NCBI RefSeq assembly: GCF_000412635.1
Contig: NZ_ASTG01000001.1
Span: 248,001 to 312,000, forward strand
Direction: 5' to 3'
Source: Sphingobium bisphenolivorans
Lineage (GTDB): Bacteria; Pseudomonadota; Alphaproteobacteria; Sphingomonadales; Sphingomonadaceae
DNA: 64,000 bases
Part shown: piece after piece, positions 29,132 to 37,997 of the stretch
How the letters are laid out: every line of letters starts with the position of its first letter
How positions within the stretch are numbered: position 1 is the first letter of the stretch
Translations under genes and position numbers: made by a program
Notes under the pieces: model-generated
What the model was told of the DNA's origin: nothing
Databases searched by the model: none
Seen by the model: the letters and a program-made list of their open reading frames with translations, nothing else

Positions 29132-31597
29132 ATGATTGCGCGTTTTCTGTGGCTCGCCGGCGTGGCGAGCGCATCCATTGTCGCGTCCAGCGCACATGCG
29201 CAGAGCGCGGCTGAGCCGGCCGCTCCCGCTGCGGACGAGGCCCAACAGACCAGCCCTCGCGGCGACGTCATCATCGTCACGGCCCGCCGTCGCGCTGAAA
29301 CGGCGCAGGAAGTGCCGCTGGCCATCTCCGTCATTCGCGGCGACAGCATAGAGGCAACCGGCAACTTCAACGTCGTGAAGCTTCAGCAGCTCGCCCCGAC
29401 GCTTCAGGTCTACACGACCAACCCGCGTAACACGTCGGTCAACATTCGTGGCCTCGGCGTGCCGTTCGGCCTCACCAGCGACGGCTTCGAACAGGGTGTC
29501 GGCATCTATGTCGATGACGTCTACAACTCCCGCGTCGCCGCCGCGACCTTCGACTTCCTGGACGTCGCCCAGGTCGAGGTTCTGCGCGGCCCGCAGGGCA
29601 CGCTCTACGGCAAGAACACCACGGCCGGCGCGATCAATATCACGACGAACCAGCCGACCTTCAATTTCGAAGGGCGCGCCGAACTCACCGTCGGCAACCT
29701 CAACTACCGGCAGGCGAAGGCGGCCGTGTCCGGCCCGCTGTCGGAAACGGTCGCAGCCCGCATCGCCGTCGCTGCGACCAGCCGTCGCGGCACGCTGTAC
29801 AATGTCACCACCAACCGCTGGATCAACGAGCAGGACAATCTGGGCCTTCGCGGCCAGCTGCTGTTCCAGCCCAACGACGATGTCAGCATCACCCTGTCGG
29901 GCGACTATAGCAAGCAGGACCCGGAATGCTGCGGCACCACCTTCGTTCGCGTGGGCCGGACGCAGCGTCCGCTCAACCGCCAGTATGACGCGCTTGCCGC
30001 TGCGCAGAATTATGTCGTGCCCAGCCGCAATCCCTATGACCGCCTGACCGACCTCGACAGCAACCTGAACGCTGGCAACAAGATCGGCGGCGCATCGGCG
30101 CGGATCAAGTGGAATGTCGGCCCCGGAACGCTCACCTCGGTCACCGCCTGGCGCTTCTGGGACTGGAAGCCGGAGAATGACCGCGACTTCACCGGCCTGC
30201 CGATCGTGTCGAGGTCGCAGAACCCCTCGCAGCAGGACCAGTATAGCCAGGAATTCCGCTATAATTACGAAAGCCAGAAGATCGACTTCGTCGTCGGCCT
30301 GTTCGGCTTCAAGCAGCGGATCGACACGCAGGGCACCGAACAGCAGGGCAGCGCAGCTGCTCGCTGGAGCCTTGCGCCCTCGACCTCGCCGACCAACCCC
30401 GCCAACATCCCCGCGACGCTGGCCGGCCTGACCGCAAGCAACACGCAATATCTCAAGAGCGAGAGCGCGGCGCTGTTCGGCCAGCTCAGCTGGAAGGTCA
30501 CGGACTCGCTGACGATCCAGCCAGGCGCGCGCCTCAACTATGACAAGAAGTCTGGCTTCTACCAGCGCGTCGTGACCAATGCGGCGGGTCAGGCAATCAG
30601 CTGCACCACGCCGCCGGCCCCCGGCACGATCGCCGGAACGTCTCAGCAGTGCGGCGTTTACCAGCCGCAGATCAGTTCCCCGTCGGACAGCGCGTGGAAC
30701 TTCACCTATGACTTCAACGTCAACTATAAGATCGCGCCCGACATTCTGGCCTATGCGACCTACGCCAAGAGCTTCAAGACGCTGGGCATCAACCAGAACG
30801 GCCTGCCGCTGAACGCCGATAACACGGTGAACTATGACGCCAGCACGGTGAAGCCGGAGTCGGTCAATCACTTTGAAGTCGGCCTGAAGACCCAGTTCTG
30901 GAACCGTCGTGCGACGTTCAACCTCACCGCTTTCCGTACGGAGATCAAGGATTTCCAGGCGACGGTGAACGGCGGCCAGTTCGGCACTGTGCGCGGCTAT
31001 CTTGCCAATGCGGACAAGGTTCGCTCGCAGGGCATCGAGGCAGACTTCAAGGTCGTCGCCAGCGATCGCTTCACGGCCTATGCCAACGGCGCTTATACCG
31101 ACGCCAAATATGTGAAGTTCGTGGACGCACCCTGCCCGCCTGAACTCTCGGGCGGCACGTTCCAGCCTGCAGGCGCTACGCCTGATTATTCCCAGCCGGG
31201 CGTTCCGGGTGCGCTCAGCCCGCGAGCTTGCGACATCTCCGGCTCACGCCTTCCCGGCGTCTCGAAATGGGCCTTCTCCTACGGCGCGGAATATAACATT
31301 CCCGTCAATCTGCTGGCGAAGGAAGGGCAGATCTACCTTGGCGTAGACGGCAATTACCGCTCGCACTGGAATTCGAACGCTTCGCCATCGATCTACACGG
31401 AAGTGAAGGGCTATGCCCTCACCAACTTCCGCGCCGGCTTCCGTGGCGAAGGGTTGGATATTTTCGGCTGGGTCCGCAATGCCTTCGACGTCAACTATAT
31501 CGAGAATCTTCAGGTTGCCCCCGGCAACACCGGCCTGATCGCCGGTCAGGTGGGCGACCCGCGCACCTGGGGCGGAACGATCAAATTCTCCTTCTGA
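29132..31597 (+). CDS. TonB-dependent outer-membrane receptor
   Basis: Energised outer-membrane channel for an unknown large substrate. The 821 aa comprise a signal peptide (ending SSAHAQ), a plug domain (VIIVTARRRAETAQEVPLAI is the TonB box and plug start; VEVLRGPQGTLYGKNTTAGA is the plug signature) and a 22-strand barrel ending in GGTIKFSF. The plug type is that of the large sphingomonad receptor family. The ATG at 29132 follows GGAAGGGG. The neighbouring YezD gene hints at a sulfur compound or similar, but no substrate can be read from sequence. Confidence 0.93.
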   Translation: MIARFLWLAGVASASIVASSAHAQSAAEPAAPAADEAQQTSPRGDVIIVTARRRAETAQEVPLAISVIRGDSIEATGNFNVVKLQQLAPTLQVYTTNPRNTSVNIRGLGVPFGLTSDGFEQGVGIYVDDVYNSRVAAATFDFLDVAQVEVLRGPQGTLYGKNTTAGAINITTNQPTFNFEGRAELTVGNLNYRQAKAAVSGPLSETVAARIAVAATSRRGTLYNVTTNRWINEQDNLGLRGQLLFQPNDDVSITLSGDYSKQDPECCGTTFVRVGRTQRPLNRQYDALAAAQNYVVPSRNPYDRLTDLDSNLNAGNKIGGASARIKWNVGPGTLTSVTAWRFWDWKPENDRDFTGLPIVSRSQNPSQQDQYSQEFRYNYESQKIDFVVGLFGFKQRIDTQGTEQQGSAAARWSLAPSTSPTNPANIPATLAGLTASNTQYLKSESAALFGQLSWKVTDSLTIQPGARLNYDKKSGFYQRVVTNAAGQAISCTTPPAPGTIAGTSQQCGVYQPQISSPSDSAWNFTYDFNVNYKIAPDILAYATYAKSFKTLGINQNGLPLNADNTVNYDASTVKPESVNHFEVGLKTQFWNRRATFNLTAFRTEIKDFQATVNGGQFGTVRGYLANADKVRSQGIEADFKVVASDRFTAYANGAYTDAKYVKFVDAPCPPELSGGTFQPAGATPDYSQPGVPGALSPRACDISGSRLPGVSKWAFSYGAEYNIPVNLLAKEGQIYLGVDGNYRSHWNSNASPSIYTEVKGYALTNFRAGFRGEGLDIFGWVRNAFDVNYIENLQVAPGNTGLIAGQVGDPRTWGGTIKFSF

Positions 31598-31619
31598 TCC
31601 TGCCGAGGTTCGCCCCGGG

Positions 31620-31656
31620 AGGGCCGGAGCGCGCATCATGCCGCTCCGGCCCTTCT
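31620..31656 (+). terminator. Terminator after the TonB-dependent receptor
   Basis: AGGGCCGGAGCG (31620-31631) pairs perfectly over 12 bp with CGCTCCGGCCCT (31642-31653), followed by TCT. It lies 22 bases after the stop and before panB. Confidence 0.7.
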
Positions 31657-31696
31657 GGCATTTGCGCGCCTGCGCCCCGTCATGTAGAGCGCACCC

Positions 31697-32569
31697 ATGT
31701 CCACGACCTTCACGCTCGACACTTCGACCAGCCGCGCCAATCCGACGCCCGCGCCGATGAAGCGGCTGACGGTGCCCGCCATCCAGCGCCGCAAGTTCGA
31801 AGGAAAGACGCAGGAGCCGCTGGTGATGCTGACCGCCTATACGGCGCGGCAGGCGCAGTTGCTCGACCCGCATTGCGACATGCTGCTGGTCGGGGATTCG
31901 CTCGGCCAGGTGATCTACGGCCTGCCCTCGACCCTGCCCGTTACGCTCGACATGATGATCGCCCATGGCGCCGCCGTGGTGCGCGGCAGCTATCATAGCG
32001 TCGTGCTGGTCGACATGCCCTTCGGCAGCTACGAAGCCTCTCCGCAGCAGGCCTTCGCCAGCGCCAGCCGCGTCATGGCCGAAACGGGCTGCGCGGCCGT
32101 CAAGCTGGAGGGCGGCGTGGCGATGGCGGAAACCATCAGCTTCCTAAGCCAGCGCGGCATTCCGGTGATGGCGCATATCGGCCTCACCCCCCAGGCCGTG
32201 AATGCGCTGGGCGGCTATGGCGCGCGCGGCAAGAGCCAGGAAGAGCATGCCAAGATCGTCACCGACGCCACCGCCGTCGCGCAAGCCGGCGCCTTCGCCA
32301 TGGTGATCGAAGGGGTGATGGAGGATATTGCCGTCGCCGTCACCGCCAGCGTGGACATCCCCGTGATCGGCATCGGCGCCTCTGCCCAATGCGACGGGCA
32401 AGTCCTGGTGGCGGAGGACATGCTGGGCATGTTCGAGCGCGTGCCCCGCTTCGTGAAGCGCTATGAGAATATCGCCGAAACCATCAGCAAGGCCGCCGCT
32501 CAATATGCCGCCGACGTCCGCAACCGCAGCTTCCCCACGGAAGATCAGGTATATCGGCCCAAAAAGTAA
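31697..32569 (+). CDS. panB: Ketopantoate hydroxymethyltransferase
   Basis: First committed step of pantothenate and CoA synthesis: transfers a hydroxymethyl group from methylene-THF to 2-oxoisovalerate. The 290 aa include [28 protein letters not shown] (metal Asp), [14 protein letters not shown], the catalytic-Glu segment [11 protein letters not shown] and [17 protein letters not shown]. There are no missing residues. The YfgM-like gene starts 75 bases later. Confidence 0.95.
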   Translation: MSTTFTLDTSTSRANPTPAPMKRLTVPAIQRRKFEGKTQEPLVMLTAYTARQAQLLDPHCDMLLVGDSLGQVIYGLPSTLPVTLDMMIAHGAAVVRGSYHSVVLVDMPFGSYEASPQQAFASASRVMAETGCAAVKLEGGVAMAETISFLSQRGIPVMAHIGLTPQAVNALGGYGARGKSQEEHAKIVTDATAVAQAGAFAMVIEGVMEDIAVAVTASVDIPVIGIGASAQCDGQVLVAEDMLGMFERVPRFVKRYENIAETISKAAAQYAADVRNRSFPTEDQVYRPKK

Positions 32570-32644
32570 TTTGCGTAAGGACTTTGCGCCGCTAATGATC
32601 CCGGCTTCCGCGTGCCTGCGTAAGACGAATTTCTGGAGACACAC

Positions 32645-33343
32645 TTGGCTCTGACGCCGCAAAACAGCGAAGCTTTCATGCGCGAGGTGGATGAGGCCGT
32701 TCGCCAGGATCAGCTGCTGACATTCTGGGAGCGCTTCGGCCGCTGGATCGTCGCGCTGGTGCTGCTGGGCCTCGCGGCCTTCGCCGGCTGGCTCTATTGG
32801 CAGCACCATAGCACGACGGCGTCGCAGGCCGTGTCCGAAGACATGGACAAGGTCCTCACCGCCTCGGCCGGTGGCGGCACGCCCGATCCGAAGCAGCTAG
32901 AAGCGCTGACCAATGCCAGCCAGCCCGGCTTCCGCGCGTCCGCGCTGCTGGTGAAGGCGGGCGACGCCGCTCGCAAGGGCGACAACGAGGCCGCGATCGC
33001 CGCCTATCGGGCCATCGCGAACGATGGCTCGCTCGATCAGCCTTATCGCGATCTGGGGTTGATCCGGCAAACGACGCTGGAATTTGAAAGCCTCAAACCC
33101 CAGCAGGTGGTCGACCGGCTGAAGCCGCTCGCGGTGGAGGGTGCGCCCTGGTTCGGCAGCGCCGGCGAACTGGTGGCGATCGCTTATATGAAGATGCGCA
33201 AGCCCGATCTTGCCGGACCGCTATTCGCGGCCATGGCGAAGGACAGCAATGTGCCGCAATCAATCCGTTCACGCGCGCGACAGATGGCCGGCCTATTGGA
33301 TGTTGACGCGGTAGAAACGCCGGCCGAGCCGGCACAGCAGTAA
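32645..33343 (+). CDS. YfgM-like membrane-anchored TPR protein
   Basis: A 232-residue protein. The cytoplasmic N-terminus (FMREVDEAVRQDQLLTFWERFGRW) is followed by one membrane segment (about residues 34-52) and a periplasmic tetratricopeptide-like domain. This is the YfgM/BamB-associated family that acts in periplasmic chaperone networks. The start is TTG at 32645 with GGAGA 5 bases upstream; the first ATG (32678) would cut the conserved N-terminus. Its stop overlaps bamB as TAATG. The yfgM-bamB-der order is also found in gammaproteobacteria. Confidence 0.85.
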   Translation: MALTPQNSEAFMREVDEAVRQDQLLTFWERFGRWIVALVLLGLAAFAGWLYWQHHSTTASQAVSEDMDKVLTASAGGGTPDPKQLEALTNASQPGFRASALLVKAGDAARKGDNEAAIAAYRAIANDGSLDQPYRDLGLIRQTTLEFESLKPQQVVDRLKPLAVEGAPWFGSAGELVAIAYMKMRKPDLAGPLFAAMAKDSNVPQSIRSRARQMAGLLDVDAVETPAEPAQQ

Positions 33344-34701
33344 TGGGTCGCATGGGGATGCACAGCATGACGAAGTTGGCAGGCGCGCAGCGCGCCGTGA
33401 CCGTGGCCCTGATGGTCGCGATGCTCGCCGGGTGCGGCATTGTGGGCGGCAAGAAGGGCGGGCCCAAGACGCCCGTCGTAGGCAAGCGCACCTCCATCCT
33501 CAGCAATGAGCAGGGCGTGGAGGTCGATCCGACGCTGGCGGACGTGCCCGTCGCGCTGCCGGAACCCTATGCCAACGATCAGTGGTCGCAGCCTGGCGGC
33601 AGCCCGGCCAAGACGATGGGCAATCTGGCGCTGAGCGGCTCGCCTTCGCAGGCCTGGTCGACGTCGATCGAAGGCAGCACACCCCGTGCCCGCCTCGCCT
33701 CCTCTCCGGTCGTCGCCAATGGCAAGCTCTATGTCATCGACGCGGGCGCCCATGTCGTCGCGTTCGACGCGGCAAGCGGCGCGAAGCTGTGGCAGACCTC
33801 GCTTCCTGCCGAGGGCAGCGGCCGCGCCCTGTTCGGCGGCGGCGTCAGCATCGTCGACGACAAACTTTATGCCAGCACCGGTATCGGCGATGTCGCGGCG
33901 CTCAACGCTGCGAATGGATCGATCATCTGGAAGAAGCGGCCCGGCGGACCGCTGCGCGGCGCCCCGACCCTCGCCAACGGCCATGTCTATGTGATGGGCC
34001 AGGACAATCAGATTTTCGCGCTGAACCAGAGCGATGGCGAGATACAGTGGACCGATAGCGGCACGCTTCAGGTCACCGGGATTTTCGGCGTCGCCGCCCC
34101 GGCCGCGGCGCAGGGTACGGTGGTCGCCGGCTACAGTTCGGGCGAACTGACCGCCTATCGTTATGAAAATGGCCGCACACTTTGGGGCGACGCCCTCTCG
34201 CGCACCAGCATCTCGACGGCAGTGGCGACGCTGACCGACATCGATGCCAATCCGGTGATCGACCGCGGCCGCGTGTTCGCCATCGGTCAGGGCGGCCGCA
34301 TGGCCTCCTATGAGTTGGTGAGCGGCCAGCGCCTTTGGGAAATCAACATTGCCGGCATCTCCACCCCATGGGTGGTGGGCGAATGGGTGTTTGCCGTCAC
34401 GAGCGACGCGAAGCTGCTCTGCGTCGCCCGCGCCACCGGCAAGATCCGCTGGATCAGCCAGCTACGCCGCTGGGAAAAGGAAAAGAAGAAGGACAAGGCG
34501 ATCCGCTGGACCGGCCCGGTCCTGGCCGGCGGCCGCCTGGTGCTGGTCTCGACGCATGGCGACCTCAACTATGTCGATCCCACGACAGGCCAGATCCAGG
34601 CGCAGGTCGACATCGGCCGCTCCATGTCGTTGTCACCGGTGGTCGCGAACAGCACGCTCTACATCCTTGCCGATGACGGGAAGCTGACGGCGTTTCGCTG
34701 A
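33343..34701 (+). CDS. bamB: Outer-membrane protein assembly lipoprotein BamB
   Basis: Periplasmic lipoprotein of the BAM complex, which inserts beta-barrel proteins. The signal sequence ends in lipobox MLAGC, followed by PQQ-type beta-propeller repeats (KLYVIDAGAHVVAFDAASGA, KLYASTGIGDVAALNAANGS, HVYVMGQDNQIFALNQSDGE). The start at 33343 overlaps the YfgM-like stop; ATG 33367 is also plausible and gives a shorter signal peptide. der follows after a large palindrome. Confidence 0.92.
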   Translation: MGRMGMHSMTKLAGAQRAVTVALMVAMLAGCGIVGGKKGGPKTPVVGKRTSILSNEQGVEVDPTLADVPVALPEPYANDQWSQPGGSPAKTMGNLALSGSPSQAWSTSIEGSTPRARLASSPVVANGKLYVIDAGAHVVAFDAASGAKLWQTSLPAEGSGRALFGGGVSIVDDKLYASTGIGDVAALNAANGSIIWKKRPGGPLRGAPTLANGHVYVMGQDNQIFALNQSDGEIQWTDSGTLQVTGIFGVAAPAAAQGTVVAGYSSGELTAYRYENGRTLWGDALSRTSISTAVATLTDIDANPVIDRGRVFAIGQGGRMASYELVSGQRLWEINIAGISTPWVVGEWVFAVTSDAKLLCVARATGKIRWISQLRRWEKEKKKDKAIRWTGPVLAGGRLVLVSTHGDLNYVDPTTGQIQAQVDIGRSMSLSPVVANSTLYILADDGKLTAFR

Positions 34702-34725
34702 CACGACCCACGATATAAGCTAAGC

Positions 34726-34791
34726 GTGCTCCTGCGAAGGCCGGAGCCCAGTTCCACCCTCTGGACTGGGCTCCGGCCTTCGCAGGAGCAC
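34726..34791. repeat. Perfect 27-bp inverted repeat between bamB and der
   Basis: Bases 34726-34752 are the exact reverse complement of 34765-34791, with a 12-base loop. The arms contain CTCCTGCGAAGGCCGGAGCC. One arm has a degenerate relative at 40961-40993. It lies 24 bases after bamB, without a T-run, and is more like a mobile palindromic repeat than a simple terminator. Confidence 0.85.
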
Positions 34792-34848
34792 TGACATTTT
34801 CAGGCCCGGCCTTTGAAACGGGCGTTTTTTAAAGGAAACGGGCTGATC

Positions 34849-36228
34849 ATGCTGCCCATAGTTGCCATTGTCGGCCGTCCCAACGTGGGCAAGTCCACCC
34901 TCTTCAACCGTCTCGTCGGCAAGAAGCTGGCGCTGGTGGACGATCAACCCGGTGTCACCCGCGACCGGCGGGAGGGGCAGGCGAACCTGCTCGGGGTCGA
35001 TTTCACCGTCATCGACACCGCCGGATACGAGGATGAGGATCCGCAGACGCTCCCCGGCCGCATGCGGCTCCAGACGCAGGCAGCGGTGGAGAATGCCGAC
35101 GTCGCGCTGTTCGTCGTCGACGCCCGCGCCGGCATCACCCCGCTGGACGAGGAAATCGCCCGCTGGCTGCGCGAGGGTGAGGCGCCTGTGGTCCTGATGG
35201 CGAACAAGGCTGAAGGGCGGGCCGGCGACGATGGCGTCATGGAGGCGTTCAGCCTTGGCCTCGGCGATCCCGTGCCCTTTTCCGCCGAACATGGTCAGGG
35301 GCTGGCCGACCTGTTTCAGGCGCTGCTGCCCTTTATCGACCGCGAGGCTGAGGAAGAGGAGGAGGGCGAACTGTCGGAGGAGGATCTGGAATCCGCCCCG
35401 CTGAAGCTCGCCATCGTCGGCCGTCCCAATGCGGGCAAATCGACCCTCATCAATCGGTTGCTGGGCGAAAACCGCCTGCTGACCGGTCCCGAAGCGGGCA
35501 TCACGCGCGACAGCATCGCCGTGGACTGGCAATGGACCGACCCGCGCGATGAGGATGCCGAACCCCGCCCCGTCCGCCTGATCGACACTGCCGGCATGCG
35601 CAAGCGCGCCAAGGTTCAGGACAAGCTGGAAAAGCTTGCCGTTTCTGACGGCCTGAACGCCGTGAACTTCGCCGAAGTCGTCGTGCTGCTGCTCGATTCC
35701 ACCCGCGGTCTGGAGGCGCAGGACCTGCGCATCGCCGACAAGGTGCTGGAGGAAGGCCGCGCCCTGGTCGTCGCACTCAACAAATGGGACACGGTGGAAC
35801 ACGGCTCGGCGCTCTACCAGGGGATCAAGCAGGCCCTCTCCGACGGCCTCGCCCAGATACGCGGCGTGCCGATCATGACCGTCTCGGGCGCGACTGGCAA
35901 AGGGCTGGACGACCTCATCCGCGTCGCCTTCGAAACCCGCACCGCCTGGTCGCAGCGCGTGTCGACCGGCATCCTCAACCGCTGGTTCGAGCGCGCGCTG
36001 GAAGCCAATCCCCCACCCGCCCCCGGCGGCAAGCGCATCAAGCTGCGCTACATCACCCAGAACAAGACCCGCCCCCCGACCTTCGTGCTGTTCGGGACGC
36101 GGCTGGACGAGCTGCCGGAGAGCTACCGCCGCTATCTCGTCAACGGCATTCGCAAGGAACTGGGCTTCGGCGCCGTGCCGGTTCGCCTGACGCTGCGCAG
36201 CGCCAAAAATCCCTATGCCAGCAAGTGA
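34849..36228 (+). CDS. der: Ribosome-assembly GTPase Der (EngA)
   Basis: Double GTPase for 50S subunit maturation. The 459 aa contain G domain 1 (GRPNVGKST, DTAGYED, ANKAEG), an acidic linker (EAEEEEEGELSEEDLE), G domain 2 (GRPNAGKST, DTAGMRKRA, NKWD) and a KH-like C-terminal domain (RWFERALEANPPPAPGGKRI). ATG 34849 after AAAGGAAACGGG is preferred to the in-frame codon at 34813. The acidic linker is rich in Glu. Its end overlaps tusA by 14 bases. Confidence 0.96.
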   Translation: MLPIVAIVGRPNVGKSTLFNRLVGKKLALVDDQPGVTRDRREGQANLLGVDFTVIDTAGYEDEDPQTLPGRMRLQTQAAVENADVALFVVDARAGITPLDEEIARWLREGEAPVVLMANKAEGRAGDDGVMEAFSLGLGDPVPFSAEHGQGLADLFQALLPFIDREAEEEEEGELSEEDLESAPLKLAIVGRPNAGKSTLINRLLGENRLLTGPEAGITRDSIAVDWQWTDPRDEDAEPRPVRLIDTAGMRKRAKVQDKLEKLAVSDGLNAVNFAEVVVLLLDSTRGLEAQDLRIADKVLEEGRALVVALNKWDTVEHGSALYQGIKQALSDGLAQIRGVPIMTVSGATGKGLDDLIRVAFETRTAWSQRVSTGILNRWFERALEANPPPAPGGKRIKLRYITQNKTRPPTFVLFGTRLDELPESYRRYLVNGIRKELGFGAVPVRLTLRSAKNPYASK

Positions 36229-36427
36229 GCCGGTCCATATCGACGCCAGAGGCATGAAGTGCCCCTGGCCCGCACTGCGCGTGGCGCGGGCGATGCGGGC
36301 GGCCGATGCCGTGACGATCGAGGCTGACGACCCGGTCGCCCCCAGCGAACTGGCGGCGCTCGCCCGCCAGCAGGGCTGGTCCTTCGTCGCCGACGAAGGA
36401 CATGTCTTCGCCTTCCGCCGCGGCTAA
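36215..36427 (+). CDS. TusA-family sulfurtransferase
   Basis: A 70-residue protein with the TusA motif RGMKCPWPALR; C16 is the persulfide-carrying cysteine. TusA proteins relay sulfur for tRNA thiolation or other sulfur transfer. No tus partner is nearby. It overlaps the end of der by 14 bases, so its translation probably depends on der. Confidence 0.87.
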   Translation: MPASEPVHIDARGMKCPWPALRVARAMRAADAVTIEADDPVAPSELAALARQQGWSFVADEGHVFAFRRG

Positions 36428-36511
36428 GATGGTCCATTCCGTAAAGGCGGCTTAACCGGCTGTTTACGCACGGCTTCTATGATGTGCCGGCAGAACAGGG
36501 AGTGTCGCCAG

Positions 36512-36952
36512 GTGTCATATCAAGAGGCTGAGCTGGTCAACTGGACCGACCTTGCCAAGAGCAGGGCGGAACTGGGCAGCGCCTTCCTCCGGATTCTCGG
36601 CTATTTTCGGGAAGATGGGGTGAAGGCGATCACTGCCATCGAAGATGCGATTCGCGCGAGCAACGCGATCGCTTTGGTGACGCCTGCCCACACGCTCAAG
36701 GGCGAATCGGCGCAGTTCGGCGCCTACCGCCTCAGCAGCATGGCCGAGACGATCGAGATGGTCGCGCGGCGCTGCGTCGAAACCCGCGAGGGTCCGGACG
36801 AATTGATCGAAGTGGTCGTGGCGCTGCGTCCCTGCTTCACGGAAACCTTGGCGCTTCTGGAGCGCGACTCCAACCCCTTGGTGGCACGCCGCCCGACTTC
36901 TTTCGGCCGCCGTGCCGACGCGCCGGCACAAGGATTTGGCCGAGCGGTATAA
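36512..36952 (+). CDS. Histidine phosphotransfer (Hpt) domain protein
   Basis: A 146-residue protein with one Hpt four-helix domain. H60 in PAHTLKGESAQFG is the phospho-acceptor. The C-terminal tail after about residue 120 is Arg-rich and probably disordered. GTG 36512 is preferred because GGGAG lies 9 bases upstream; an ATG at 36479 adds 11 residues. No hybrid kinase or response regulator is adjacent, so its phosphorelay partners are unknown. Confidence 0.85.
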   Translation: MSYQEAELVNWTDLAKSRAELGSAFLRILGYFREDGVKAITAIEDAIRASNAIALVTPAHTLKGESAQFGAYRLSSMAETIEMVARRCVETREGPDELIEVVVALRPCFTETLALLERDSNPLVARRPTSFGRRADAPAQGFGRAV

Positions 36953-36994
36953 TCGCACAACTTCGTATTGAAATGAAACGGGTCGTTCCCCCAT

Positions 36995-37990
36995 ATGGCG
37001 GGCATGACCCATTTTTCCGTTCTGGACCTCGTCCCCGTCGTTGAAGGCAGCACCGCGCGCGAGGCTCTCGCCCGATCAGTCGATTTCGCGGCGCATGCCG
37101 AAGCCTTGGGCTTTCACCGCTACTGGGTAGCGGAGCATCATGGCATGCCGGGGATCGCCTCCGCCGCTACCGCTGTCGTGCTCGCCCATATCGGCCAGGC
37201 AACCAGCAGCATTCGTATCGGCGCAGGCGGCATCATGCTGCCAAATCATGCGCCGCTGCTGATCGCTGAGCAGTTCGGCACGTTGGCGGCGCTGTTCCCG
37301 GGCCGCGTCGATCTGGGCCTTGGCCGTGCGCCTGGTTCCGATCAACGCGTGGCACAGGCGATGCGCCGCACGCTGGCGAGCGGGCCGGACGAATTTCCGC
37401 GCGATGTCATGGAACTTCAAGCCTATTTCGCGGGCGACGAGCGCCTCGGCTTTCAGGCGACACCGGCGGCAGGGGAAGATGTGCCGCTGTGGATTCTCGG
37501 CTCCAGCCTTTATGGCGCCCAGTTGGCGGCGGCTCTCGGCCTGCCCTATGCCTTCGCTTCCCATTTCGCGCCCGCCGCGCTGGAGGATGCGATCGCCATC
37601 TATCGCCGTGACTTTCGGCCGTCGGCACAGCTCGATCGCCCCTATGTCATGGCCGGCTTCAACGTCTTCGCGGCCGATAGCGCTGAGGAGGCCCTCCTGC
37701 TCGCGACATCGATGCAGCAGGCCTTCGTGCGCCTGCGCACGGGTCAGCCCGGCAAGCTGCGCCCACCCGTGCCCGGCTATTTCGAGAGCCTGCCGCCGCA
37801 GTTTCAGGCGATGCTGCGCGATGTGCTGAGCGCATCGAGCATCGGCACGCAGGATGATGTCGCGCGCGACCTGTCGGCCTTTATCGAGCGGACCGGCGTG
37901 GACGAGCTGATCCTCGGGGGCCAGATCTATGATTTCGAGGCCCGCAAGCGCAGCCTGGAAATCGCGATGGCGGCTGCACGCACGCTCTGA
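36995..37990 (+). CDS. Luciferase-like flavin-dependent oxidoreductase (LLM class)
   Basis: A 331-residue TIM-barrel of the bacterial-luciferase-like superfamily, probably using F/FMNH2. It has the N-terminal [19 protein letters not shown] and the family runs [35 protein letters not shown] and [13 protein letters not shown], which fit the MsnO8-like subgroup. The substrate is unknown. The ATG at 37004 is an alternative start. It converges with the acyltransferase gene 7 bases away. Confidence 0.87.
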   Translation: MAGMTHFSVLDLVPVVEGSTAREALARSVDFAAHAEALGFHRYWVAEHHGMPGIASAATAVVLAHIGQATSSIRIGAGGIMLPNHAPLLIAEQFGTLAALFPGRVDLGLGRAPGSDQRVAQAMRRTLASGPDEFPRDVMELQAYFAGDERLGFQATPAAGEDVPLWILGSSLYGAQLAAALGLPYAFASHFAPAALEDAIAIYRRDFRPSAQLDRPYVMAGFNVFAADSAEEALLLATSMQQAFVRLRTGQPGKLRPPVPGYFESLPPQFQAMLRDVLSASSIGTQDDVARDLSAFIERTGVDELILGGQIYDFEARKRSLEIAMAAARTL

Positions 37991-37997
37991 AGCGGCC

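Noticed and set aside
28823-30871. 682-codon open frame on the minus strand
   Set aside because: It is antisense to the TonB-dependent receptor, whose plug and barrel motifs are clear.
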